Below are positions 35,331 to 43,574 of a DNA stretch of 64,000 nt, piece by piece (the stretch's first letter is position 1; each line of letters begins with the position of its first letter). The notes below the pieces were generated by a model. It did not search any database. It was not told where the DNA came from and saw nothing but the letters and a program-made list of their open reading frames with translations. Both the position numbers and the translations under genes were made by a program. The stretch spans positions 1 to 64,000 of the forward strand of contig JBDTBW010000014.1 in NCBI GenBank assembly GCA_039923855.1. Direction: 5' to 3'. Source of the DNA: 66-474 sp039923855. Its GTDB lineage: Bacteria; Pseudomonadota; Gammaproteobacteria; Xanthomonadales; Rhodanobacteraceae.

Positions 35331-36722
35331 ATGGAGACAACCGAAACACCACTTGCCGCGCCGGCGTTGCGCGGCGCCGGACTGTGCCAGACCCTGCATT
35401 GGCTGGCGGCCGGCCGCGTGAGCTCGCGCGAATTGAGCGAGATCCATCTCGAGGCGATTGCGCGGCTCGATCCCGCGCTGCATTGCTATCTCGACCTGCG
35501 CCCTGAGTTGGTGCGCGAGCAGGCCGATGCTGCGGAGCGCCGCCGCCGCGAGGGTCCGCTCCGCCGGCTGGATGGCATTCCGGTCGCGATCAAGGACAAT
35601 TTCGATGTCGCAGGATTGCCGACGACCGCGGGACTGATTTCCCGCAAGCAACACATCGCGCAGCACGACGCGCACGTGGTCGCGCGCTTGCGCGCGGCGG
35701 GCGCGGTGCTGATCGGCAAAACCAATCTCGACGAAGGGGCGCTGGGCGCGGTCACCAATAATCCGCATTTCGGCGCGACCCACAATCCGCATCGGCACGG
35801 TTACAGCGCCGGCGGTTCGTCCGGCGGTTCCGCGGCCGCGGTGGCGGCCGGGTTGGCGACCGCAGCGCTCGGTTCCGATACGCTGGGTTCGGTGCGCATT
35901 CCGGCCAGTTATTGCGGCGTGTGCGCGTTGAAACCCACCCATGGCGAGATTTCCACGCGCGGGTTGGTACCCGCGGCAAGACGGCTGGACGCGGTGGGGA
36001 TTCTCGCGCGCGAAGTCGGCGATCTCACCGTGCTGTTGCACGTGCTGGCCGGCTACGACGCCGACGACCCGCGCTCGCGTCGCCGCCGCGTCGCGCTCTC
36101 TCCGCCGGATTGGGAGCCGGGCGCGCTGCGCGCGGGGTTGTTGCCCGATCTCGCCGCGATCGGCGTGCAGCCCGAGGTGGTAGCGGTGTTCGAAGCGGCG
36201 CTCGCCAAACTCGAACACGAATTGGGGGATCGGCGCGCGCTGGATTTTTCCGACTGGCCGTGGCCAAGCATGCGCCGCGCCGGATTGTTGTTGATGGAAG
36301 CGGAGATGCGTCGAACTTTCGCCGATGATCTCGCTGCGGTATCTCCGGATTCCCGAGCGATGCTCGATTACGCCGCGCGCAAATCCGCCAGCGATTATGT
36401 AATTGCCGACCGCGCCATCGATTTCGCGGTGTTGAAGGCGCGCCGGGTGTTCGCGCAGATCGACGTGCTGGTGACGCCGACCACGCCGCAAGGCGCGTTT
36501 CCACTGGACGCCAAGGCCCCGGATTCGCAGGCGGATCTCACCGCGTTCGCGAGTCTTTCCAGTTGCCCGGCGGTCTGCATCCCGATGGGCGCGCTGCCGG
36601 ATGGAATGCCGATCGGGATGCAATTCGTCGGCGCGCCCGGCTCCGATCTGCGGCTGCTGGAACTGGCGGAAGTGTGCGCGTCCGCGCTGGATGCGGCGCC
36701 GCGTTATCCAGTGCGGGAGTAA
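35331..36722 (+). CDS. amidase signature family hydrolase
   Basis: 463 residues from the ATG at 35331, chosen because GGGGAAGGT lies 5-12 bases upstream; the frame is open from 35271. The Ser-cisSer-Lys triad is visible: Lys in VAIKDNFDVAG, the Gly/Ser-rich SAGGSSGGSAAAVAAG and the nucleophile region GSDTLGSVRIPASYCG. It lacks a signal peptide. It could be a general amidase or an allophanate-hydrolase-like enzyme; GatA is less likely because no gatB or gatC is nearby. The substrate is unknown. Confidence 0.88.
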   Translation: METTETPLAAPALRGAGLCQTLHWLAAGRVSSRELSEIHLEAIARLDPALHCYLDLRPELVREQADAAERRRREGPLRRLDGIPVAIKDNFDVAGLPTTAGLISRKQHIAQHDAHVVARLRAAGAVLIGKTNLDEGALGAVTNNPHFGATHNPHRHGYSAGGSSGGSAAAVAAGLATAALGSDTLGSVRIPASYCGVCALKPTHGEISTRGLVPAARRLDAVGILAREVGDLTVLLHVLAGYDADDPRSRRRRVALSPPDWEPGALRAGLLPDLAAIGVQPEVVAVFEAALAKLEHELGDRRALDFSDWPWPSMRRAGLLLMEAEMRRTFADDLAAVSPDSRAMLDYAARKSASDYVIADRAIDFAVLKARRVFAQIDVLVTPTTPQGAFPLDAKAPDSQADLTAFASLSSCPAVCIPMGALPDGMPIGMQFVGAPGSDLRLLELAEVCASALDAAPRYPVRE

Positions 36723-36750
36723 AACGCGCGCGTGGCGATCGGCGCGCGGA

Positions 36751-37416
36751 TCACTCCGACGTTCCGGCGGATTGCTCCGCGGGCGTTTGTGTCTGCCAAT
36801 CCCGCTGCGCCTCGCCGAGCGTCCACGCGACGACTTGCGCGTCCAGTTGGTCGGCTGCCGCGCCGAACGCCTGCACCACTTGCGGCACCGTGACGCCGGA
36901 AGGCGCTTGCGTGACCTCGAACGTGCGCGCGGCGAACAGGCGGCGCGAACCGCCGCGGCGCAATTGCGCGTCGTAACGGATCACCACCACCGGCGCGCCG
37001 TTGCGGTACTCGGACTGGAACGCGCGCAGATCGCCGTCCAGCACGTAATCGCCGTGCAGCGAGTCATCCTCGCTGGTGACCGCCGACAGACGATGGCTGG
37101 CGAGGAAGGCATCGACCAGCCGCTGGCGCAGTAGTACCGGCACGCTGTCGCTCCAGCGCGCGCCCGTGTAAACCGTGATCCGGCCGGGCTCGGGCATCAC
37201 CACGATGCCCGCGCCGGCGAGCATGCCGGTGGCCTCCGGCGTGTCAACCCGCAGTTGCCAGGGCAACGGTTGCGCATTGGCGTCGCTGTTTTGCGGCACC
37301 ACGGTTGCCGATCCCGGCAGCACGTAGATGTTCGGGCTTTCGTTGGGCGGCAGGATCCCGCAACTCGAAAGTGCCAGCGCAACGACGAGGCCGAAGGAAC
37401 GTTGTCGATTGAACAT
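36751..37416 (-). CDS. PqiC/ABC-type transport auxiliary lipoprotein
   Basis: 221 residues from the ATG at 37416. The lipobox LSSC places the lipidated cysteine at residue 19. NIYVLPGS and later IVVMPEPGRITVYTGARWSDSVPVLL resemble the auxiliary lipoprotein family (PqiC, DUF330) that partners MCE transporters at the outer membrane. It is the last gene of the Mla-type set but is separated from the MCE gene by 144 bases holding a palindromic element, so its expression may be partly independent. Confidence 0.82.
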   Translation of the reverse strand: MFNRQRSFGLVVALALSSCGILPPNESPNIYVLPGSATVVPQNSDANAQPLPWQLRVDTPEATGMLAGAGIVVMPEPGRITVYTGARWSDSVPVLLRQRLVDAFLASHRLSAVTSEDDSLHGDYVLDGDLRAFQSEYRNGAPVVVIRYDAQLRRGGSRRLFAARTFEVTQAPSGVTVPQVVQAFGAAADQLDAQVVAWTLGEAQRDWQTQTPAEQSAGTSE

Positions 37417-37441
37417 GAAAGTTGTCTCGTCTTCAAAGTTC

Positions 37442-37531
37442 GTTCGTGGTGAGGTATCGAACCACGAATACATGCGGATGATCGTACTTCGATACCTAAG
37501 AGCCTGCCCCGGACTTGATCCGGGGACGAAC
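37442..37531. repeat. nested palindromic element within the Mla-type gene set
   Basis: About 90 bases bounded by GTTCGT (37442-37447) and ACGAAC (37526-37531). Inside are three further inverted repeats: TTCGTGGT/ACCACGAA (37443-37468), GGTATCGAA/TTCGATACC (37452-37460 and 37488-37496), and a strong hairpin CCCCGGA-cttga-TCCGGGG (37507-37525). The structure suggests a small mobile or REP-type element. It lies between mlaD-like and lipoprotein genes and would fold strongly in the transcript. Confidence 0.65.
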
Positions 37532-37560
37532 AGAGTGAAAAATGTGGATGCCATCCGCGA

Positions 37561-38493
37561 TCATTTTCCTTTCCCCGGATCGAAGGTCTTCGGCTTGTCG
37601 CGCCCCAGGATGTAACCCGCCGGATTGCCCTGCAGCTTGTCGGTCAACGCGCGCACGTCGCGCAGCGTGCTGCGCAATTCGCGCAGGGCGGGGCCGAGTT
37701 CGGAAACGCCCTGCAAACCCGATTGCAGCGAGCCGCGGTTCTCGGCCAGCAACTTGTCCAGCGTTTCCGACGTGCGTTGCAGGGACGCCATCGCCGCGCG
37801 CGCGCTGTCAAGCGTGGCCTTGCCCTGATTGTTGACCAGCGCGTTGGTGCTGTGCAGGGTGTCGTTCAATTGCTTGGCAGCCGCGGCCGCCTGTTGCAGC
37901 AGGCTGCGGATGTCGCCGCGCTCGTCCGCCAGCGCCGCGGTGGTCTGATCCAGATGATCCAGCGTTCGGTTGATCCGGCCGATGTTGTCCTGCGACACGA
38001 TCTGGCCGACACGGTCGAGGATGCCGTTCAAGCTGGTCACGATGTCCTCGCCGGAGGACAGGAGTTTCGAGAGCGCGGAATATTCGGCGGGGATCACCGG
38101 CACCGGATTGTCGGTCGTGGGCAGCAGCGGAGTGCTGCCGGGCTTGCCGCCGGTCAACTGGATGTAGGCCACGCCGGTCAGGCCCAGCAGACCAAGCTTG
38201 GCGCGCGTGTCGATTTTCACCGGTGTATCGGCGCCCACGCGAATGCGCGCCAGCACCTTGCGCGGATCGCGCCGGTCGAGTTTCAGATCGCTGACCTCGC
38301 CAACCTGGATGCCGTTGTATTGCACCTGCCCACCCTTGGAGAGTCCGGTCACCGATTCGGCGAACACGATGTCGTAATAGTGATACTGCTTGCTGACGCT
38401 GGTCTTGGCCAGCCACAACGCGAACAGCACGGCGGCCGCGATCACGATGAGCGTGAACGCGCCGATCAATACGTGGTGGGCTCGTGTTTCCAT
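37561..38493 (-). CDS. mlaD: MCE-domain substrate-binding protein (MlaD family)
   Basis: 310 residues. One N-terminal membrane anchor (IGAFTLIVIAAAVLFALWLA) is followed by an MCE domain at about residues 38-115 (SVTGLSKGGQVQYNGIQVGEV and GLTGVAYIQLTGG). A long helical region follows with heptad-like spacing (for example AAAAKQLNDTL), as in longer MCE proteins. It is larger than E. coli MlaD (183 residues) and closer to PqiB- or Mce-like arrangements. It should shuttle lipids between inner and outer membranes with the permease and ATPase encoded upstream. Confidence 0.87.
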   Translation of the reverse strand: METRAHHVLIGAFTLIVIAAAVLFALWLAKTSVSKQYHYYDIVFAESVTGLSKGGQVQYNGIQVGEVSDLKLDRRDPRKVLARIRVGADTPVKIDTRAKLGLLGLTGVAYIQLTGGKPGSTPLLPTTDNPVPVIPAEYSALSKLLSSGEDIVTSLNGILDRVGQIVSQDNIGRINRTLDHLDQTTAALADERGDIRSLLQQAAAAAKQLNDTLHSTNALVNNQGKATLDSARAAMASLQRTSETLDKLLAENRGSLQSGLQGVSELGPALRELRSTLRDVRALTDKLQGNPAGYILGRDKPKTFDPGKGK

Positions 38494-38507
38494 TCTCGCT
38501 TCCTATG

Positions 38508-39326
38508 CTATCCGCTCGCCGCATCCGCGTGCGCGCTTTCCGCGGCGCGTCCGCGCGGACCCTGAAAATAATCGCGCACCCACGGATCGTCGAAACGCTC
38601 CACGTTTTCCAGCGTATCGACCACGATCACCCGCTTGTGCGCCAGTACCGCGACGCGGTCGCAGATGGTGTGCAGCGAATCCAGATCGTGGGTGTTCATC
38701 AGCACGGTGAGACCCAGCGCGTCGCGCAGTGTCTTGATCAAGGTGTCGAACGACGCCGCCGCGATCGGATCGAGACCCGAGGTCGGTTCGTCCAGGAACA
38801 GGATTTCCGGGTCCAGCGCCAGCGCACGCGCCAGGGCGGCGCGCTTGCGCATGCCGCCTGACAACTCTGATGGATATTTGTGCCGCACGTCCGCGGGCAG
38901 ATCAGCCAGCGCGACCTTCAGCGCGGCCACCCGCTGGGCGTCGCGGAACGACAATTTCGTGTGTTCGAGCAATGGCACGCGCACGTTTTCCGCGACGGTG
39001 AGCGAGGAGAAAAGCGCGCCATCCTGGAACAGCACGCCGAAGCGTTGCTCGATCGCCACGCGATCCTTCTCGTCCAGCGCGTGCAGATCCTTGCCGAACA
39101 CCCGGATGGTGCCCGCGTCGGGGCGGCGCAGGCCGAGGGTTTCGCGCATCAGCACCGATTTGCCGGTGCCGGAACCGCCAACGACGCCGAGGATTTCACC
39201 GCGGTAAACATCCAGATCGAGATTCTCGTGCACCACTTGATCGCCGAACTGCGAACGCAGCCCGCGCACCTCGATCACCACCTCGTGATCGCTATCCTTC
39301 GCGCGTTCGTTGACGGCCGCGTTCAC
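38508..39326 (-). CDS. mlaF: ABC transporter ATPase of the Mla-type system
   Basis: 272 residues. Walker A GGSGTGKS, signature LSGGMRKRAALARALAL, Walker B EILFLDEPTSGLDP and the H-loop MNTHD are all intact. The GTG start overlaps the permease stop as GTGA. The same frame stays open upstream to 40442, but that part is only the shadow of the permease gene. It energises lipid transport by the MlaE-like permease. Confidence 0.92.
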   Translation of the reverse strand: MNAAVNERAKDSDHEVVIEVRGLRSQFGDQVVHENLDLDVYRGEILGVVGGSGTGKSVLMRETLGLRRPDAGTIRVFGKDLHALDEKDRVAIEQRFGVLFQDGALFSSLTVAENVRVPLLEHTKLSFRDAQRVAALKVALADLPADVRHKYPSELSGGMRKRAALARALALDPEILFLDEPTSGLDPIAAASFDTLIKTLRDALGLTVLMNTHDLDSLHTICDRVAVLAHKRVIVVDTLENVERFDDPWVRDYFQGPRGRAAESAHADAASG

Positions 39327-40477
39327 CAGCCCATCTCCACGAAGAACAGCGCGGCCATCGCGTCGATCAGGATCACCACGAAGATCGATTGCACCACGCT
39401 CGAGGTCGTGCGTTGCCCGACCGATTCGGCGCTGCCTTCGACCTTGAAGCCCTCGAGACAGCCGATCACCGCGATCAGGAATGCGAACAGCGGCGCCTTG
39501 CCGATGCCGACCCAGAAATGCCGCATGCCGATGTCGGCCTGGAACGTGGACAGGAACATCGTCGGCGAGATGTCGAGAGATCCCCAGCACACCAGGCCGC
39601 CGCCCAGCAGGCCCGCCATCATCGACAGAAAAGTCAGCAGCGGCATCACCGCGATCAACGCCAGTACCCGCGGCAGCACCAGCAGTTCGACCGGATCCAG
39701 ACCCATCGTGCGCATCGCGTCGATTTCCTCGCCGACTTTCATCGAACCGATCTGCGCGGTGAAGGCGCTGGCGGTGCGGCCGGCCAGCAGGATCGCGGTG
39801 AGCAGCACGCCGAACTCGCGCAGGAACGAATAGCCCACCAGATCCACGGTGAAAACGGTCGCGCCGAACTGGCGCAGCGCGGTCGCGCCGAGAAAAGCGA
39901 TCACCGCGCCGACCAGAAACGACAGCAACACCACGATGGGCACCGCGTCCAGACCCGTCTGTTCCATATGGTAGAACAGCGACGTTACGCGCCAGCGCTT
40001 GGGCACGAACACGGTGCGCGCGAAGGTTTCCAGGGTCAGCCCGATAAAACCGAGCAATCCGAGCGCCAGCTGCCAGACGTGTTCCACGCCCACGCCGATG
40101 CGATCCAGCAGATCGACGAATCCGAAATTGCGTTTGGGCGGCTCCGGATGCGCGAAGATTTCCGCGACCGCCTCGCTCACCGTGTCGAGCAACGCGCGCA
40201 GCTCGCGCGGCACATCGCGATCGTGCTCGGCCAGCCATTGCAGGGATTCGGGGCCCAGCGCCACCGCGATCAGACCGGCTCCCGCGGTGTCGATGCGTCC
40301 GACATCGTTGAAATCGACGTCCGGACGCTTCGGCAAATCCGGTTTGATCGCGCCGAGCGTGGCCTCGAGCTCGGCGAAATGTGCCAGGGTCCAGTCGCCG
40401 GTGAAGCGCAACACCGGTTCGGCATTGCCCTCGCGCACCCATTCCGCGTTGCCAGCTTTTGACCCGCCCTGTTCCAT
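39323..40477 (-). CDS. mlaE: MlaE-family permease with N-terminal STAS domain
   Basis: 384 residues from the ATG at 40477 (a TTG at 40501 is the alternative). Residues ~15-110 form a STAS-like domain (VLRFTGDWTLAHFAELE and VDFNDVGRIDTAGAGLIAVAL). The C-terminal ~250 residues are the MlaE permease, including FREFGVLLTAILLAGRTASAFTAQ-type sequence and MKVGEEIDAMRTMGLDPVE. In E. coli the STAS part is the separate MlaB subunit; here it is fused. First gene of the transporter set, divergent from gcvT. Confidence 0.9.
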   Translation of the reverse strand: MEQGGSKAGNAEWVREGNAEPVLRFTGDWTLAHFAELEATLGAIKPDLPKRPDVDFNDVGRIDTAGAGLIAVALGPESLQWLAEHDRDVPRELRALLDTVSEAVAEIFAHPEPPKRNFGFVDLLDRIGVGVEHVWQLALGLLGFIGLTLETFARTVFVPKRWRVTSLFYHMEQTGLDAVPIVVLLSFLVGAVIAFLGATALRQFGATVFTVDLVGYSFLREFGVLLTAILLAGRTASAFTAQIGSMKVGEEIDAMRTMGLDPVELLVLPRVLALIAVMPLLTFLSMMAGLLGGGLVCWGSLDISPTMFLSTFQADIGMRHFWVGIGKAPLFAFLIAVIGCLEGFKVEGSAESVGQRTTSSVVQSIFVVILIDAMAALFFVEMGW

Positions 40478-40587
40478 GTCCGCAAAAGTACCAGCTTCCA
40501 ATGGCGACGGCGCGTTATTCCTGTGTCATTTGGAGCATCGTGCCGGTGCGGCGATAATGCGGGACTGCCTCATCGATCCGCAAACTC

Positions 40588-41688
40588 ATGTCGAAACACA
40601 CCATCTTGAATGCGACCCACCGCGCCGCCGGCGCCAGAATGGTGGACTTCGGCGGTTGGGACATGCCGCTCCATTACGGTTCGCAGATCGAGGAGCACCA
40701 CGCGGTGCGCCGCGACGCCGGCATGTTCGATGTCTCGCACATGACCGTGGTCGATTTGCATGGCGCGCGCTGCCGCGATTTTCTGCGACTTCTGCTGGCC
40801 AACAATGTCGACAAGTTGAAGACGCCCGGCAAGGCGCTGTACTCGTGCATGTTGAACGAGCGCGGCGGCGTGATCGACGATCTGATCGCATATTTCCTGG
40901 CCGCGGATTTTTTCCGCTTGATAGTTAATGCGGCCACGCGCGAAAAGGATCTGGCATGGATCAATGCGCAAGCCGGGGCGTTCGGCGTCGCTGTCAAGGA
41001 GCGCGCGGAGCTCGCGATGATCGCGGTGCAGGGCCCGAACGCGCGCGGCAAGGTGTTATCGCTCATGTCCGGCGAATCGCGCGATCGTGTTGCGGGCTTG
41101 GGTAAATTCGCCGCCTGCGCTGCGCAAGGCCCGGGTGGGATGGAGTTGTTCGTGGCGCGCACCGGCTATACCGGCGAGGACGGTTTCGAAATCATCGTGC
41201 CCGAATCGAACGCGGCGGGGCTGTGGAATGCGCTGGCCGAGGCAGGTGTCGCGCCGGCGGGCCTGGGTGCGCGCGACACGTTGCGGCTGGAGGCCGGCAT
41301 GAATCTCTATGGTCAGGACATGGACGAAAACGCCACGCCGTGGGAAGCGGGACTGGCGTGGACGGTCGCGCTGGATGCGGATCGCGATTTCATCGGTCGC
41401 GCCGCGCTTGAAAAACAAAAAGGCGACGGCGTGCCGCGCGAACTGGTCGGCGTGGCACTGGATGGCAAGGGCGTGTTGCGGCACGGCCAGCGCGTACTCA
41501 CGGAGCGCGGTGATGGAGAAATCCTGTCCGGCATTTTTTCGCCCACGCTCGGCAAGTCGATCGCGTTCGCGCGGGTACCGGTTGGCGCGAAGGAAAACCT
41601 GCGTGTGGACATGCGTGGCCGCGAGTTGCCGTTGCGGGCGGTGAAATACCCGTTTGTCCGCGATGGTAAAGCTTGTGATGGCATGTAG
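40588..41688 (+). CDS. gcvT: glycine cleavage system aminomethyltransferase (T protein)
   Basis: 366 residues. Typical GcvT sequence: MVDFGGWDMPLHYGSQIEEH near the start, then MFDVSHM, TGYTGEDGFEI and RDTLRLEAGMNLYGQDMDE. It moves the aminomethyl carbon from lipoyl-GcvH to tetrahydrofolate and releases ammonia. gcvH follows after a 187-base gap filled with repeats; gcvP is not in the window. No glycine riboswitch is seen in the short (110-base) upstream region shared with the divergent mlaE. Confidence 0.96.
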   Translation: MSKHTILNATHRAAGARMVDFGGWDMPLHYGSQIEEHHAVRRDAGMFDVSHMTVVDLHGARCRDFLRLLLANNVDKLKTPGKALYSCMLNERGGVIDDLIAYFLAADFFRLIVNAATREKDLAWINAQAGAFGVAVKERAELAMIAVQGPNARGKVLSLMSGESRDRVAGLGKFAACAAQGPGGMELFVARTGYTGEDGFEIIVPESNAAGLWNALAEAGVAPAGLGARDTLRLEAGMNLYGQDMDENATPWEAGLAWTVALDADRDFIGRAALEKQKGDGVPRELVGVALDGKGVLRHGQRVLTERGDGEILSGIFSPTLGKSIAFARVPVGAKENLRVDMRGRELPLRAVKYPFVRDGKACDGM

Positions 41689-41689
41689 A

Positions 41690-41780
41690 TTCCCTCCCCC
41701 AGCGGGGAAGGGGTGGGGTGGGGGTATTCCACCAATGGTGGCCGCAAGATCCCATCCCAGCCTTCCCCGCTGGGGGAAGG
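41690..41780. repeat. inverted pair of REP-like palindromes between gcvT and gcvH
   Basis: One copy at 41690-41725 (TCCCTCCCCCAGCGGGGAAG plus a GGGGTGGGGTGGGGG arm) and a second in reverse at 41751-41780 (CCTTCCCCGCTGGGGGAAGG). A small hairpin, CCACC-aat-GGTGG, lies between them. The arrangement resembles the paired REP units (BIMEs) of enterobacteria and begins one base after the gcvT stop. It may protect or attenuate the gcvT transcript. Confidence 0.75.
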
Positions 41781-41875
41781 AAACGATCCAGAACGGCGGC
41801 AGCGGCGCATTGTTTCTGCATCGCGCGTTGCGGCTAGAATCGCGTTTCCGGAATACCGACAGCAGGATCGGACCC

Positions 41876-42277
41876 ATGAGCGAGATACCCGGCGATCTTA
41901 AATTCCTGAAGTCCCATGAATGGGTGCGCGTCGAGGACGCCGAGCAGGTGCGCATCGGCGTTTCCGATCACGCGCAGAGCCAGCTCGGTGATCTGGTTTA
42001 TGTCGAGCTGCCCAATGTTGGCGATCACGTCGAAGCCGGCAACGCCTGCGCGGTGGTGGAATCGGTCAAGGCGGCCTCCGACGTGTACGCGCCGGTCAGC
42101 GGCGAAGTGATTGCGGTCAACGAGATACTTTCGGACAAGCCCGAGACCATCAACGAGGACGCCTATGGCGACGGCTGGCTGTTCTTGATCAAACCGGATG
42201 CCGAATTGAAGGATGAACTGGCCGAGTTGCTCGACCCGGATGATTACGCCGAGTTGATCGAGGGCGACGAGGACTGA
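41876..42277 (+). CDS. gcvH: glycine cleavage system H protein
   Basis: 133 residues from the ATG at 41876; the frame is open upstream but only through repeat sequence. KFLKSHEWVRVEDAEQVRIG, then the lipoylation region VVESVKAASDVYAPVSGEV with the modified lysine in ESVKA, and the C-terminal DGWLFLIKPD are all typical. It carries the aminomethyl group between the P and T proteins. Co-orientation with gcvT suggests a joint function even with the repeat between them. Confidence 0.96.
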   Translation: MSEIPGDLKFLKSHEWVRVEDAEQVRIGVSDHAQSQLGDLVYVELPNVGDHVEAGNACAVVESVKAASDVYAPVSGEVIAVNEILSDKPETINEDAYGDGWLFLIKPDAELKDELAELLDPDDYAELIEGDED

Positions 42278-42878
42278 TCGCCGCGATCGGGGTTCGAGAA
42301 TCGGAAACCGGAAACCGGAAGTCGAGAGAAAATGACCGCGTCGCGCAACAGGAAATTTTTCCGTTGCGCATACGTCGATCGAATACTTCGCGCGCAAAAC
42401 CGATCGGTGGAATTGCACTTCTTGTGGAGCGGTTCCGGATCGGACGGTGTGCCGCGGATGCGCGCAGCGGGACCAAACGGGCGTGCGCATCGACTCTTTT
42501 CCCGCCGCGCCGACAAAAACTTGCAGCTCGGGTTTTACCGCTGTTCAGTCGGATTCGAGGCGCCTCGAACGGCGAAGCGCGGCGTGCATTCGCGCGGCTT
42601 GTTGTTTATCACGAGCGGCACGACAAGACATTTGTCACCCGCGTGAAAGCCATACAGGAAAAGGCTTACGTGATGACGCCATGATTTTTGCAAAGCAATT
42701 TATTTGGACGTCTATCCGTCCGAACGATCCCGTGTGGTGCGCACGACAATTACTTCGAAATGTGTTTATGGTCGAGTGTCGGAGTTCGCGCAAGGTCTTC
42801 ATCCGCCGCAAAAAAACGATTGACAGCGCGTATTGACAGGAATAGTTTTTGCGCCCGACGACATGCGTCGAAGGAAAT
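42278..42878 (+). other. 601-base stretch without a recognisable gene
   Basis: Open frames of 104-130 codons overlap one another in three plus frames (for example 42332-42646 and 42364-42684), but none gives a recognisable protein or has a good ribosome-binding site. Near 42300 there is a short tandem run of CGGAAAC-like units. Near 42706-42721 is GGACGTCT followed by ATCCGTCC, which resembles tandem met boxes (consensus AGACGTCT). The 3' end holds the promoter of the MetJ-like gene. Confidence 0.5.
42820..42848 (+). promoter_or_regulatory. candidate sigma-70 promoter of the MetJ-H1 fusion gene
   Basis: A consensus TTGACA at 42820-42825 is followed after 17 bases by TAGTTT at 42843-42848 (a weak -10). 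Transcription would begin about 24 bases before the ATG. The sequence ATTGACAG is repeated 13 bases downstream of the first copy. Confidence 0.45.
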
Positions 42879-43385
42879 ATGCCGGCTGCCAAGTACATCG
42901 AGCCTTATATCGAGCATGGTCACAAGTGTGACCGGGTGAGAAAAGTCACCGTCTCGATTCCGCTGCATGTGCTCCGGTTGCTTTCCGACGAACGTACACG
43001 TCGTCAGGTGTTGAATCTGCGGCACGCCAGCAACAGCGATCTTTTGTGCGAGGCGTTCCTGCATGCGTTTACTGGGCAACCACTGCCAACTGATGAGGAG
43101 CTGAGAAGAACCATGGCTATGAAAAAAGCTGCGAAGAAATCCGCCAAGAAGGCGGCGAAGAAATCCACCAAACGCGCCAAGGCCCGCAAACCGGCCCGCG
43201 CCAAGACCGCTTCGGCACGCAAGACCGCCAAGCGCAAGACCGCCCGCAAGGCCGCCAAGAAACCGGCGCGCAAGCGTGCGACCAAGAAGAAGGCCCGCAA
43301 GGCGCCTGCCAAGAAGGCCGTGATGGCGAAAGCCGCGCGCGCCAGCAAGGCATCGAAGTCGAAAGCGAAGTCGAAGAAGAAGTAA
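42879..43385 (+). CDS. MetJ-type ribbon-helix-helix DNA-binding domain fused to a histone-H1-like Lys/Ala/Arg tail
   Basis: 168 residues from the ATG at 42879, with AAGGAAAT just upstream. Residues 6-75 match the methionine repressor MetJ almost residue for residue (YIEPYIEHG, VRKVTVSIPLHVL, DERTRRQVLNLRHASNS, LLCEAFLHAFTGQPLP). The base-contacting Lys22 and Thr24 of the beta ribbon are kept. After residue 76 the normal MetJ C-terminus is absent. Instead, about 90 residues made almost only of Lys, Ala, Arg, Ser and Thr follow, of the type seen in bacterial H1-like proteins such as AlgP. It could be a SAM-responsive repressor with strong non-specific DNA binding, or a nucleoid protein that borrowed the domain. 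An internal ATG at 43113 could yield the tail alone. A terminator lies downstream. Confidence 0.9.
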   Translation: MPAAKYIEPYIEHGHKCDRVRKVTVSIPLHVLRLLSDERTRRQVLNLRHASNSDLLCEAFLHAFTGQPLPTDEELRRTMAMKKAAKKSAKKAAKKSTKRAKARKPARAKTASARKTAKRKTARKAAKKPARKRATKKKARKAPAKKAVMAKAARASKASKSKAKSKKK

Positions 43386-43506
43386 GAGAAGGTCCACTGT
43401 CAAGCAACAGCAACAGCTGACGCATACCATAACGATAAGCTTGGCTCTCCCTGCGGTTGCCCAGCGCAGGGGGAGCTAAGGCAAACTTCCATTGCAGCAC
43501 TTCGTT

Positions 43507-43535
43507 AGCCCCGGTACTTACCGGGGCTTTCCGTT
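43507..43535 (+). terminator. rho-independent terminator after the MetJ-H1 fusion gene
   Basis: AGCCCCGGT-actt-ACCGGGGCT forms a perfect 9-base stem followed by TTCCGTTTT. It lies 121 bases after the stop codon and before the dispersed repeat. Confidence 0.85.
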
Positions 43536-43574
43536 TTCTAGGGAGCAGTTTGTAAAGCTACTGCGCTCGGCATC

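Noticed and set aside
39327..40442. Upstream extension of the MlaF frame, which would make a 644-residue protein
   Set aside because: The extra part is the out-of-frame reading of the permease gene; a GTG overlapping the permease stop is the natural start of MlaF.
40478..40587. Glycine riboswitch before gcvT
   Set aside because: Only about 110 bases lie between gcvT and the divergent permease gene, and no tandem glycine-aptamer pattern is visible.
42332..42836. Three overlapping small open frames after gcvH
   Set aside because: No recognisable domain, no clear ribosome-binding site, and mutual overlap; more likely non-coding.
43076..43120. Idea that the MetJ-like and H1-like parts are two genes joined by a sequencing frameshift
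   Set aside because: The frame runs straight through the junction without a stop or shift. A frameshift would have to be an artefact that restored a perfect open frame.
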